This document shows, in pieces, positions 48,711 to 57,804 of a stretch of DNA of 64,000 nucleotides. Made by a program: the position numbers and the translations under genes. The DNA comes from Chloroflexota bacterium (GTDB lineage: Bacteria; Chloroflexota; Limnocylindria; Limnocylindrales; CSP1-4). The DNA is taken from contig JAICUI010000008.1 of NCBI GenBank assembly GCA_025935925.1, forward strand, positions 1 to 64,000, written 5' to 3'. How positions within the stretch are numbered: the stretch's first letter is position 1; every line of letters begins with the position of its first letter. The notes beneath the pieces are model-generated. The model searched no databases and was not told where the DNA came from. It saw only the letters and a list, made by a program, of their open reading frames with translations.

Positions 48711-50864
48711 GTGGATGACCTGATCCGCCTGTACCGCACGCAGCTCCGCGTGCTCCGCGAGTGGCGAGGCGGGCCGACGGCGCTCGTGAAGCGCGGCCTG
48801 ATCGTCCTGCTCGTCTCCGTCGTCGCGTTCCTGATCACGGAGTGGGTCGACCCGTTCATCGTGATGCTCCATCCGGTCGGCGCGGTCGAGATCGTCGTCC
48901 TGATGGCGCTCCTCAACGCCGTCGTCCGTCCCGTGCTGCTCGCGTTCGTCGCCCCACGCTCGCTCATCGCCATGGGGATCGCCGTGCTGCTGGCCCAGGT
49001 CGCGGTGTTCTTCGTCGCGGCGAGGCTCGCGCCCAACGTCTACGTCGACACGTTCTTCCACGCGGCCATCGGCTCGTTCATCTACGCGATCGCGAACGTC
49101 GTGCTGACGTCGGTCGTCGGGGTCGACACCTCCGACTCGTTCTACGGGCTGCTCGTCCAGCGGCTGCTCCTCGAGCGCGGCGTCGAGCGCACCGACCGCC
49201 CCGGGCTCGTCGTGATCCAGATCGACGGCCTCGCCTACCCGATCCTCGCGGCCCGGATCCGGGCCGGCTCCGTGAACACGATGGCGCGCTGGCTCCGCGA
49301 CGGCAGCCACGAGCTGTCGCGCTGGGAGGCGCTGCTGCCGTCGATGACCTCGGCGAGCCAGGCCGGGATCCTGCACGGCAACAACGACGGGATCCCGGCC
49401 TTCCGCTGGTACGAGCGGGACCGGCAGCACCTCATGGTGTCCAGCAACCCGCAGGACGCCGCCGAGATCGTGCGCCGCGTGTCCAACGGCGAGGGCCTGC
49501 TGTCGAACGATGGGGTCTCGATCTGCAACCTCGTGACCGGCGATGCCACGCGGTCCTACCTCACGACGGCCGCCCTCGCCGAGGGCTCCAAGGGCATCGG
49601 CGAGAGCAAGGCGTTCCTCGGCTTCTTCTTCAGCCCGACCGGGTATCTCCGGTCGCTCACCCTGTTCATCGGGGAGTTCCTGAAGGAGCAGTACCAGGCG
49701 CGCCGGACCCGTCGCTCCGGGGTGGTCCCCCAGATGAATCGCGGGCTCAAGTACGCCGGCATGCGGGCCGCGAGCAACGTGCTCCTGCGCGACGTCAACG
49801 TCTCGCTCGTGATCGAGGAGATGTACCGCGGCGCGAACGTGATCTACGCCGACTTCACCGACTACGACGAGCTCGCGCACCACTGTGGACCGGAACGCGT
49901 CGAGTCATTCGACGCCCTCGACGGGATCGACCGCGCGCTCGCGGTGCTGGAGAAGGCGGCCGCCAACACCCCGCGTCCGTACCGGTTCGTCGTCCTGTCC
50001 GACCACGGCCAGAGCCTCGGCGCGACGTTCAAGCAGCGCTACGGGCAGACGCTCGGCGACGTCGTCCGCGACCTCATGGGCGGCCGCGCGAGCGTCGTCG
50101 AGACGGAGTCGCGCGCCGAGGACGGCGCCTTCGTGAACAGCTTCCTGACCGAGTTCCGGCAGGCCCGCGGCATCGTCCCGGGCCTCGCTCGCGCGGCGCT
50201 CGCGAGCCGGACGACCGACGACGGCCACGTCCAGGTGGGGGACGGCGACCTCCCGCCGCCGGCCGGCGCCTCGACGATCGCGGTCGTCGGCTCGGGGAAC
50301 CTCGGCCTGATCTGGCTGACGGGCCACGATCACCGGCTGGTCTTCCGCGAGATCGAGGCCATCCACCCCGGCCTGGTCGAGCGGCTCGCGCAGCATCCCG
50401 GCGTCTCGATGCTGCTCGTCGACACCCGCGACGACGGCGGGCTCGTGCTCGGCCACGACGGTGCGCTGTACCTGCGCGACGGCCGCGTCGAAGGCACCGA
50501 CCCGACGGCGCGCTTCGGCCCGCACACGGCCCAGAGCCTCCGGCGGATCCACGAGATGCCCCACGCACCGGACATGCTCGTCATCAGCGAATACAACCCG
50601 GTGCTCGGCGAGGTCGCGGCGTTCGAGGAGCTGATCGGGTCGCACGGCGGCCTCGGCGGTCCACAGACCGAGCCGTTCATCCTGCACCCCGTCGACTGGA
50701 AGCTGGACGAGGACGTGCCGCTCGGCGCGCCGGCGATCTACCGCAACCTCCGGCGATGGCTGGCGGACATCGGCATCGAGCTCGGTCCGCGGCGTGACGG
50801 CGCCACGCGGCCGGTCGAGCCGCCACGGGCGCTGGAACCGGTGCCGACTCCGGTCCGCGGCTGA
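48711..50864 (+). CDS. Membrane phage-holin-like domain fused to alkaline-phosphatase-superfamily domain
   Basis: 717 aa from GTG 48711 (CAGACT six bases upstream, no ribosome binding site). Residues ~25-145 hold four hydrophobic helices of the mycobacterial-type Phage_holin_4_2 family (FLITEWVDPFIVMLHPVGAVEIVVLMALLNAVVRPVLL). The C-terminal ~550 residues are of the alkaline phosphatase/nucleotide pyrophosphatase superfamily: RPGLVVIQIDGLAYPIL (metal Asp), TSASQAGILHGNNDGIPAFRWYE (nucleophile region), YADFTDYDELAHHCGP, RFVVLSDHGQSLGATF (metal Asp-His). It is a cell-membrane enzyme rather than prophage lysis. Similar fusions occur in actinobacteria. Substrate unknown, perhaps a phosphodiester or phosphonate in the wall or membrane. 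Confidence 0.88.
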   Translation: MDDLIRLYRTQLRVLREWRGGPTALVKRGLIVLLVSVVAFLITEWVDPFIVMLHPVGAVEIVVLMALLNAVVRPVLLAFVAPRSLIAMGIAVLLAQVAVFFVAARLAPNVYVDTFFHAAIGSFIYAIANVVLTSVVGVDTSDSFYGLLVQRLLLERGVERTDRPGLVVIQIDGLAYPILAARIRAGSVNTMARWLRDGSHELSRWEALLPSMTSASQAGILHGNNDGIPAFRWYERDRQHLMVSSNPQDAAEIVRRVSNGEGLLSNDGVSICNLVTGDATRSYLTTAALAEGSKGIGESKAFLGFFFSPTGYLRSLTLFIGEFLKEQYQARRTRRSGVVPQMNRGLKYAGMRAASNVLLRDVNVSLVIEEMYRGANVIYADFTDYDELAHHCGPERVESFDALDGIDRALAVLEKAAANTPRPYRFVVLSDHGQSLGATFKQRYGQTLGDVVRDLMGGRASVVETESRAEDGAFVNSFLTEFRQARGIVPGLARAALASRTTDDGHVQVGDGDLPPPAGASTIAVVGSGNLGLIWLTGHDHRLVFREIEAIHPGLVERLAQHPGVSMLLVDTRDDGGLVLGHDGALYLRDGRVEGTDPTARFGPHTAQSLRRIHEMPHAPDMLVISEYNPVLGEVAAFEELIGSHGGLGGPQTEPFILHPVDWKLDEDVPLGAPAIYRNLRRWLADIGIELGPRRDGATRPVEPPRALEPVPTPVRG

Positions 50865-51015
50865 CGAGGTCGCCCGCCGCTGCGTGGATACGGCTTGCTG
50901 CCGTGCACGTTCGTGACCGCAAGGCGCGTGCAACGTTCGAGCGACCGAACGCAACGGCGGCCACCCGCAGACGGACCAACAGTCGAGGGACATCCCCAAC
51001 ACACGGAGGCCTTCG

Positions 51016-51408
51016 ATGCGCCGGTCCACCATCGCGCCCGTCGTCGCCGCCGTCGCCCTCGCATGCGCGGCTGGAACCGCGCTCGGCGACGTCGGCTCCC
51101 CAAACGTCACCACCGGCACCGCGGACTGCGGCAGCGCCGGCATGTTCACGTTCACCGTCGGCGGTAGCCAGGGGAACGGCGAAGCCACGACCTGGAACCC
51201 GGCGTTCGTGAGCGCCACGACGGGGCAGCGCTACCTCTTCATCCCGTCCGAGCTCAACCTGACGTTCACGACGCCGCAGGGCTCGTTCTCCAGCGACGAG
51301 GTCAAGGGCCACGCTCCGGGCGGGGTCACGTGCACCATCGCCAGCACGCCCGATCCGAACTTCAGCCTGTCCGGCACCGTGACCGGGATGCTGATCCCGC
51401 GCGGCTAG
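51016..51408 (+). CDS. Small secreted protein
   Basis: 130 aa; ATG 51016 has CGGAGG upstream. The signal peptide MRRSTIAPVVAAVALACAAGTALG (cleavage around residue 24) is followed by a ~105-residue beta-rich domain with two Cys (TADCGSAGM and VTCTIAS) that probably form a disulfide bridge. No lipobox, anchor or catalytic motif. The 150 bp upstream (50865-51015) contain no other gene. It ends tail to tail with the ornithine cyclodeaminase-like gene (6 bp gap). Function unknown, perhaps a binding or structural protein outside the cell. Confidence 0.75.
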   Translation: MRRSTIAPVVAAVALACAAGTALGDVGSPNVTTGTADCGSAGMFTFTVGGSQGNGEATTWNPAFVSATTGQRYLFIPSELNLTFTTPQGSFSSDEVKGHAPGGVTCTIASTPDPNFSLSGTVTGMLIPRG

Positions 51409-51414
51409 GACCCT

Positions 51415-52434
51415 TCAGAGCTCGAGCGTCAGCCCCACGCCACGGGCCTCCGCGGCGCGGAGCACGAGCATCGCAGCCGCGGCGTCCTGCGCCGCGACGC
51501 CGACCGACTTGTAGAGCGTGATCTCGCCGGCATCGGTCCGACCGCGGGCCATGCCGGCGACCAGCTCGCCGATCTCGGCGCGGGCGTGATCGCGCCCGAT
51601 CAACCCGCGATCGACGGCGCGCGTGAGCTCGATCGCGCCCGTCGGCGGTGGGGCGAAGGCCGCAGAACGCGACTCCACGACGAGCGCCGCGTCGCGGATC
51701 GTCTCCCCGTCCACCTCGCCGTCGCCGGTCGAGTTGAAGCCCACGGACGTGACGTGCGTGCCGGGACGGATCCACGCCCGCCGGACCACGGGGTCCGCGG
51801 CATGCGTGGCGGCGCTCACGACGTCCGCCTCGCGGATCGCGGACTCGACCGACGGCGCAACCTCGACGGACACCCGGCGTCCGACGGGCAGGCCGGCCGG
51901 GCCCGTTCCCTCCAGGTCGCGTCGCACGGCGTCCGCGAGCGACTCGACGGCGTCGACGCGGCGCCCGGCGAGCAGCAACCGGCCGGCGCGCGCGTCGCGT
52001 GCGAGCGCCCGCGCATGCGCACGCGCTTGGGCGCCCGTCCCGATCACGGCGAACGTCCGGGCGTCGTCGCGCGCCAGCAACCGAACCGACAGCGCGGATC
52101 CCGCCGCGGTCCGCGCCTCGGTGATCACGCGGCCGTCCATGACCGCCGCCGGCGTCCCCGTCGCGGGGTCGAACGCGCAGATCAGCGCCTGGTGGGTCGG
52201 CCGGTCGCGGTTCTGCGGAAACAGGCTGACGAGCTTCGTCGTCAGCGCCCCCGCGGACGGCAGGAACGCCGGCATCGCGGCGAGCAGCGCGTCCCGCTCC
52301 GGGACGAGCGCCGCGATCCGCGGTGGCACGGACGCCCGGCCGGCGGACAGGTCGGCCATCGCGGCCGCGACCGCGTCGACCAGCGCATCGAGGTCGAGCA
52401 GCGCCTCGACGTCCGTGGCAGAAAGGAATCGCAT
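51415..52434 (-). CDS. Ornithine cyclodeaminase / mu-crystallin family protein
   Basis: 339 aa from ATG 52434 (GGAGG directly upstream); longer starts lack it. The substrate domain has MRFLSATDVEALLDLDALVDAV and LTTKLVSLFPQNRDRPTHQALICAFDPATGTPAAVMDG. The Rossmann part has TEARTAAGSALSVRLLARDDARTFAVIGTGAQARAHARAL, then THVTSVGFNSTGDGEVDG. The family includes ornithine cyclodeaminase, ketimine and N-methylamino acid reductases and alanine dehydrogenases; the exact substrate is not deducible. Its promoter region is divergent from the GNAT gene, about 58 bp apart. Confidence 0.9.
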   Translation of the reverse strand: MRFLSATDVEALLDLDALVDAVAAAMADLSAGRASVPPRIAALVPERDALLAAMPAFLPSAGALTTKLVSLFPQNRDRPTHQALICAFDPATGTPAAVMDGRVITEARTAAGSALSVRLLARDDARTFAVIGTGAQARAHARALARDARAGRLLLAGRRVDAVESLADAVRRDLEGTGPAGLPVGRRVSVEVAPSVESAIREADVVSAATHAADPVVRRAWIRPGTHVTSVGFNSTGDGEVDGETIRDAALVVESRSAAFAPPPTGAIELTRAVDRGLIGRDHARAEIGELVAGMARGRTDAGEITLYKSVGVAAQDAAAAMLVLRAAEARGVGLTLEL

Positions 52435-52492
52435 GCCTACCTCCGGGGAGATCATGACGGCCTGCGCCCGCCGCCGCCGTAGGATCGATGGC

Positions 52493-53086
52493 ATGGCGAC
52501 CGAATCACGGCCCGAGGTCGTCGCGGCGACGCTCGACCGGTGGGACGACGTCCGCCGGTGCCTCGACGGCGATGGCGAGCTGGGCTGCTGGTGCCAACCC
52601 TGGCGCGGTGACGGGGCGAAGGGCGAGTCGCGCCCGGACGCGCTCCGGCGGCAGCTGGCGGAAGCGACGCCGCCGCCCGGGTTCCTCGCCTACGTCGACG
52701 GCGAGCCCGCCGGCTGGGTCGGCGTGACCGCGCGGTCGATCGCGCCGCGGCTGCGCAACTCGCGGACGATCCCGGCGATCGACGACCGCGACGTGTGGGC
52801 CATCGGCTGCTTCCGGATCCGCACCGGGTTCCGGCGGCGCGGCGTGGCGAGCGCGCTGCTCCACGGTGTGGTGGCCGCGGCGCGCGAGGCCGGGGCGCCG
52901 GGGGTCGAGGCGTATCCGGTCGATCCCGCCGGCAAGCGCATCGACGTCGCGTTCGACTACGTCGGGATCGCGTCGATGTTCGACCGCGCCGGGTTCCGGC
53001 GGGTCACGGAGACCGACGGCCACTCGGCGGGCCTGCCGCGGATCCTCGTGCGGCTCGACCTGCGGCCGAGCGCGACCGGGGACTAG
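52493..53086 (+). CDS. GNAT N-acetyltransferase
   Basis: 197 aa. TAGGAT lies seven bases before ATG 52493: leaderless mRNA. The GNAT core is visible in GFLAYVDGEPAGWVGVTARSIAP, AIGCFRIRTGFRRRGVASALLHGVVAAAREAGAPGVEAYPVDP (acetyl-CoA motif A R-R-x-G-V-A), then FDRAGFRRV. The N-terminus carries DRWDDVRRCLDGDGELGCWCQPWRG, with CWCQ typical of a GNAT subgroup in actinobacteria and Chloroflexota. Substrate unknown. It is divergent from the ornithine cyclodeaminase-like gene. Confidence 0.88.
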   Translation: MATESRPEVVAATLDRWDDVRRCLDGDGELGCWCQPWRGDGAKGESRPDALRRQLAEATPPPGFLAYVDGEPAGWVGVTARSIAPRLRNSRTIPAIDDRDVWAIGCFRIRTGFRRRGVASALLHGVVAAAREAGAPGVEAYPVDPAGKRIDVAFDYVGIASMFDRAGFRRVTETDGHSAGLPRILVRLDLRPSATGD

Positions 53087-53187
53087 CGCCCGCGAACTGC
53101 GCGATCGCGGGCACCAACCGACACAGGAGGACCGCTGGCGTCTGGGGACGCGGCAGCGGTCCAGGGTGGGCGGTGGAGCGACCCGTG

Positions 53188-53676
53188 CTACGGGCGGCCG
53201 GCTCCGTCGGGCGGACCCGGGTTGGCAGGCTTGCCGGGGTCTGCCGGCTTGCCTGCGCCGGCGGGCTTGCCGACGCCGTCCGGCTTGCCGACGTCGCTGG
53301 GCTTGCCCGCCGTGGCCGGCTTTCCAGCCGTCGCAGGCCGGTGGGCGGCGACTGCCGCGGCGCCCTGCTGCTTCGCGACGGCCGACACGTCGGCGCCGTG
53401 GTTCGTCTCGGGCGTCGAGTCGTCGGCCTTCGCGACCGTCGAAACAGCCGCGCCGTGGGACGCGGCTTCGGGCATCTCGGGCAGGTCGGCGGGAGCATTC
53501 ACGACGGGGGCCGAGTCGTGGCCCTGCGCCGACACCACCGGCACGGACTTGCCGGCGTGCTGCGCCGCGATGGTCAAGCCCTTCGTGGCAGCGGCGGGCG
53601 GCGTGGACGCACCGACAACGCCAGCGGACACGACGAGCGCGGCGAGCGCCATGGGAACGGTTTGGAGTCGCTTCAT
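53188..53676 (-). CDS. Secreted protein with GKP pentapeptide repeats
   Basis: 162 aa; GAGG upstream of ATG 53676. Signal peptide (VPMALAALVVSAGVVGAST). The middle is Ala/Val/Asp-rich with low complexity. The C-terminal ~50 residues are a series of five-residue repeats x-x-G-K-P (ATAGKPSDVGKPDGVGKPAGAGKP...), encoded by 15-bp units at 53218-53340 on the plus strand. The basic Lys/Pro tail could bind cell-wall polymers or extend into the wall. No anchor motif. The repeat number may vary between strains. Function unknown. Confidence 0.75.
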   Translation of the reverse strand: MKRLQTVPMALAALVVSAGVVGASTPPAAATKGLTIAAQHAGKSVPVVSAQGHDSAPVVNAPADLPEMPEAASHGAAVSTVAKADDSTPETNHGADVSAVAKQQGAAAVAAHRPATAGKPATAGKPSDVGKPDGVGKPAGAGKPADPGKPANPGPPDGAGRP

Positions 53677-53754
53677 CGACGACCTCGTCTAGGGGAGCGC
53701 GACCCGGCGGCTATGACTGGTAACGACCGAAAATGAGAACCCGTTAGGGGCGGC

Positions 53755-54483
53755 CTAGATCGCCGCAAGGTACCGCAGCAGCGGTGTGCCGATGGCGAAG
53801 GCCTCCGCGAGGGTGTCCGGCAGGCTCGGGCTCAGCGCTTCCTCGTCGGACAGCCGGCGACCGAACGTGACGTTCTTCTTCCGAAGCACGTCCGCTGCCG
53901 GATGGTCGGCAGGGTAGCCGGGCGGGACGCGCTTCAGGGACTCGCCATCGTCGCCGACAGACCCGAATGCCTTGACGAACTCCGGCGCCTCGACGATCGC
54001 CCGGAACTCGGCGGGCTTGGCCACGATCCGGTCCCGGAACCCCTTGAGCCAGGACGGCTCGGGATGCCAGACACCGCCCCCGACGTAGATGTTGCCGGGG
54101 CCGAAGCTGAAGTAGCCGCCCGAGGCATGGACGTTGTCGGAGTGCGATCCGCCAGACGCTTCCGCGCCATCGGGGCCGTCCCCCGCCCAGCGGAAGCTCG
54201 CCGCCGCCGCCGTCTTGTACGGCGACTTGTCCTTCGAGAAGCGCGTGTCGCGGTAGATGCGGAACGGCGATCGCGCCGGATCCGCGTGGAGCGCGATCCC
54301 GCGGCTCCGGAACTGCGCATCGAGCGCGGCGCACAGCTCCTCCATCGGCCGCTTGAGCAGGCGCTCGTAATCGGCCTTGCGCGGCTGGAACCAGTCCCGC
54401 GAGTTGTTCTCGGCGAGCTCCGCGAGGAACTGGATCGCGTCGGGGGAGAACCCGGCAAAGACGGCGGTCGAGCCAGCGACCAT
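53755..54483 (-). CDS. DUF2461 family protein
   Basis: 242 aa with AGGAGG before ATG 54483. The DUF2461/TIGR02453 pattern is clear: FLAELAENNSRDWFQPRKADYERLLKRPMEEL, DPARSPFRIYRDTRFSKDKSPYKTAAAASFRW, YFSFGPGNIYVGGGVWHPEPSWLKGFRDRI, then DEEALSPSLPDTLAEAF. These proteins are widespread and uncharacterised; the basic RDTRFSKDKSPYKT segment suggests a phosphate or nucleic-acid ligand. It is cytoplasmic. The RidA-like gene begins 18 bp upstream on the same strand and may be cotranscribed. Confidence 0.92.
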   Translation of the reverse strand: MVAGSTAVFAGFSPDAIQFLAELAENNSRDWFQPRKADYERLLKRPMEELCAALDAQFRSRGIALHADPARSPFRIYRDTRFSKDKSPYKTAAAASFRWAGDGPDGAEASGGSHSDNVHASGGYFSFGPGNIYVGGGVWHPEPSWLKGFRDRIVAKPAEFRAIVEAPEFVKAFGSVGDDGESLKRVPPGYPADHPAADVLRKKNVTFGRRLSDEEALSPSLPDTLAEAFAIGTPLLRYLAAI

Positions 54484-54501
54484 CGCGAGCCTCCTGTGTG
54501 A

Positions 54502-54879
54502 CTACCCGACGAATGCGGTCATGCGGATCGAGACGAGGACGCCCGGGATCTGGGCGCCGAGCTTCGCGACGGAGCGGGCGGGCGGGTCGGCCGGGAACCA
54601 GGTCGCGTACTCGGCGTTCATGCCCGAGAAGTCCGCGGGGTCCGCCAGGAGGATGCCCACCTCCACCACGTCGTCGAGGGTCGCGTCTGCCGCTTCGAGG
54701 ATCGCCCGGCAGTTCGAGAGCGCCTGCCGCGTCTGGTCCTCGATCGTCGCGCCGGCGAGCATTCCGGTCGTGACCGCGATCCCGACCGTCCCCGAGACGA
54801 AGACGTGACTGCCCGCCTTGACCGCCTGGCTGTACAGCGGCGAGCTCGGAGCGTTGGGCGTGCTGACGGTCTTCCGCAT
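54502..54879 (-). CDS. ridA: RidA-family (YjgF) deaminase-like protein
   Basis: 125 aa from ATG 54879 (GAGG upstream). It is the usual RidA length and trimer fold: SSPLYSQAVKAGSHVFVSGTVGI, IEDQTRQALSNCRAILEAADATLDDVVEVGILLADPADFSGMNAEYATWFP, PARSVAKLGAQIPGVLVSIRMTAFVG. The Arg in PPARSVAKLG corresponds to the conserved active-site Arg. RidA enzymes hydrolyse reactive enamine/imine intermediates made by PLP enzymes. It lies between DUF2461 and a DMT transporter gene; no PLP enzyme is directly adjacent. Confidence 0.92.
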   Translation of the reverse strand: MRKTVSTPNAPSSPLYSQAVKAGSHVFVSGTVGIAVTTGMLAGATIEDQTRQALSNCRAILEAADATLDDVVEVGILLADPADFSGMNAEYATWFPADPPARSVAKLGAQIPGVLVSIRMTAFVG

Positions 54880-54902
54880 CGCCTCAGTGTGCACCCTCGC
54901 GT

Positions 54903-55850
54903 TCAGCCCGGGACGTCGGCCTCCGCCGGGCGGACGCGCCGTGAGCGCGGGGCGCGGACCCGGCCCTGCGAGATCGCCACGCCCAACAGCACGATCGCGC
55001 CGCCGACCGGCTGGTACCACGCGAGCGGCTCACCCAGGACCAGCGCCCCCGCGAGCACCGAGAACAGCGGCGTCAGGTAGCCCACGGAGCTCGCGGTCGT
55101 GGCGCCGGCCTCGATGAGGATCCTCGTGTTCAGGAGGTACGCGACCCCCGAGCCCAGCGCGCCGAGCGCCAGCATGCCGAGGACGGTCGACGACGCGATC
55201 GGCGTGGTCACGGTGCCGTTGCCGGCGAGGGCCGTCCCGGCGACGACGGGCAGCAGGAACAGCGCGCCAAGGAGAACCTGGCCGGTGGCGATCGCGATCG
55301 GCGGCTCACCCGTGGGCGCCAGGTACCGCCGGGTGTATGGGAACGCGACGCCGTAGCAGGTGATCGCCCCGAGGCACGCCAGGGCGCCGTGCGCCTCCCC
55401 AGCTCCGAGCCCGTTCCAGACGCCCAGGACGACGAGCACGGCGACGAACCCGACACCGAGCCCGACGACGCGTTCCGGACCCGGTCGCTGCTCTGGAAAG
55501 GCGGCGAGGACCACGGCCAGCACCATCAGCGGCGTGAACGAGTTGATGATCCCGGCGAGGTTCGACGAGACCTGCGTCTCGCCCCACGCGAACAGCGTGA
55601 ACGGGATGCTGCAGAACAGCAGGCCGACCACCGCGAGGTGGCGCCACGTCGACCGGCGTCTTGGCAGCGGCGTGCCGGTCGCACGAGCGATCAGCAGCAG
55701 GACGGCCGCGCCGATGACCAGCCGGCCGAACGCGACCTGGACCGGCGTGAACGACGCGAGCCCGAGCTTGATGAACAGGAAGGAGCAGCCCCAGATCGCG
55801 CCGAGGGCGACGAACGAGAGCTGCCACGGCGTCGAACGGAGGGCCTGCAT
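54903..55850 (-). CDS. EamA/DMT-superfamily transporter
   Basis: A 315-aa membrane protein with ten predicted helices in two EamA repeats. SFVALGAIWGCSFLFIKLGLASFTPVQVAFGRLVIGA starts repeat one, and SSVGYLTPLFSVLAGALVLGEPLAWYQPVGGAIVLLGV ends repeat two. Such proteins export amino acids, nucleosides or drugs. The basic C-terminal tail faces the cytoplasm. The start ATG has no clear ribosome binding site and no exact leaderless box. It is 23 bp upstream of the ridA-like gene and probably cotranscribed with it, suggesting a metabolite export and detoxification pair. Confidence 0.9.
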   Translation of the reverse strand: MQALRSTPWQLSFVALGAIWGCSFLFIKLGLASFTPVQVAFGRLVIGAAVLLLIARATGTPLPRRRSTWRHLAVVGLLFCSIPFTLFAWGETQVSSNLAGIINSFTPLMVLAVVLAAFPEQRPGPERVVGLGVGFVAVLVVLGVWNGLGAGEAHGALACLGAITCYGVAFPYTRRYLAPTGEPPIAIATGQVLLGALFLLPVVAGTALAGNGTVTTPIASSTVLGMLALGALGSGVAYLLNTRILIEAGATTASSVGYLTPLFSVLAGALVLGEPLAWYQPVGGAIVLLGVAISQGRVRAPRSRRVRPAEADVPG

Positions 55851-55916
55851 GGCACCGGAACCCTGGTCGGTCCGATTCGGTTGCAGGCCCCCCGGCGGCG
55901 GCGAGAGGCGCGGCGA

Positions 55917-56678
55917 TCAGGCCGTCCGGCGGTTGAACGCCCGCGAGGCGACGAAGATCGACAGCAGGGCGAACGCCCCGGTCGTGAGGAGACCGGTGAT
56001 CACGTCGGGCGACGAGAACTGGGCGTTGAACAGCGCGCGGATCGCGAGCGTGGCGTGGTACAGCGGGTTGAAGCTCGCGATCGTCCGCAGCCAGTCCGGC
56101 GCGAACGACATCGGCAGCATCACGCCCGAGAGCAGGAGCAGCGGCAGGGCGATCGCCTGGGTCAGCGGCGCCAGCGCGTCCTCGCTCCCGATGACCAGCG
56201 CCATCGCGTACGACACAGGCCCGAGCATCAGGCCGATCAGCGCCAGCAGCCCGAACGCGACGACGAAGCCGAGCGGGTTGATCGTGAGCCCGAACGGGAT
56301 CGCGAGCGCAACGAGAATGCAGCCCTGGAGCAGGAAGACGACGACGTCGCGGAGGCTCCGACCGAGGACCGTCGCGGTGCGGCTCATCGGCGTGACCCGC
56401 ATCCGCTCGACGACGCCGTGGCGCATCTCGTCGATGAACCCGAAGCCGACGAACGTCGAGCCGAACAGGGCCGTCATGACCAGGAGCCCGGGGACGAAGA
56501 CGTTGAACGCGCCGCCCGGCGGGAAGCCCGGCATGCCCGAGAAGCTGTTGAGGAGCGGGCCGAAGAGGAGCAGGTAGACGAACGGCTGGACGACGCCGGC
56601 GATGAGCCAGGCGGGCTGCCGGAAGGTGAGGCCCAGCGATCGCTTGAACATGAGCCAGGTGTCGGAGAAGAGGCGCAT
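55917..56678 (-). CDS. ABC-2 type exporter permease
   Basis: 253 aa from MRLFSDTWLMFKRSL (56678), with AAAGGA upstream. Six hydrophobic segments. GFGFIDEMRHGVVERMRVTPMSRTATVLGRSLRDV and LSGVMLPMSFAPDWLRTIASFNPLYHATLAIR are characteristic of ABC-2 permeases of the drug/daunorubicin (DrrB) or Nod-factor (NodJ) export group. Works with the ATPase encoded 50 bp upstream. Transport direction is export; the substrate is unknown. Regulated with the ATPase by the divergent MarR fusion. Confidence 0.9.
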   Translation of the reverse strand: MRLFSDTWLMFKRSLGLTFRQPAWLIAGVVQPFVYLLLFGPLLNSFSGMPGFPPGGAFNVFVPGLLVMTALFGSTFVGFGFIDEMRHGVVERMRVTPMSRTATVLGRSLRDVVVFLLQGCILVALAIPFGLTINPLGFVVAFGLLALIGLMLGPVSYAMALVIGSEDALAPLTQAIALPLLLLSGVMLPMSFAPDWLRTIASFNPLYHATLAIRALFNAQFSSPDVITGLLTTGAFALLSIFVASRAFNRRTA

Positions 56679-56728
56679 CTGGAGGGTCCTTTCGGGATCG
56701 AGTCGAAGGTCGGTCGGAGCGAACGCGG

Positions 56729-57682
<954 letters not shown>

Positions 57683-57759
57683 GGCGTTGGGCTCCTTCGT
57701 GCCGCTCGGTTGTCGATGGCCTCCGGCGGCGCTACGCTTGCTGCCGGCATTCGGCTGCG

Positions 57760-57790
57760 CTACTATTTCTCTGCGCTGTGCAGATAGTAG
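57760..57790. promoter_or_regulatory. MarR operator over divergent promoters
   Basis: A 31-bp dyad: outer arms CTACTAT (57760-57766) and ATAGTAG (57784-57790), plus inner TCTGC ... GCAGA. TACTAT on the plus strand and TACTAT on the minus strand are the -10 boxes for the marR fusion and the ABC genes. A dimer bound here would block both, the classic MarR arrangement. Confidence 0.85.
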
Positions 57791-57804
57791 CCTGACAAGG
57801 AGCC

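Noticed and set aside
48711-50864. Prophage holin/lysis cassette
   Set aside because: The holin-like domain is fused to a phosphatase-fold enzyme and there are no phage structural, integrase or lysin genes around it.
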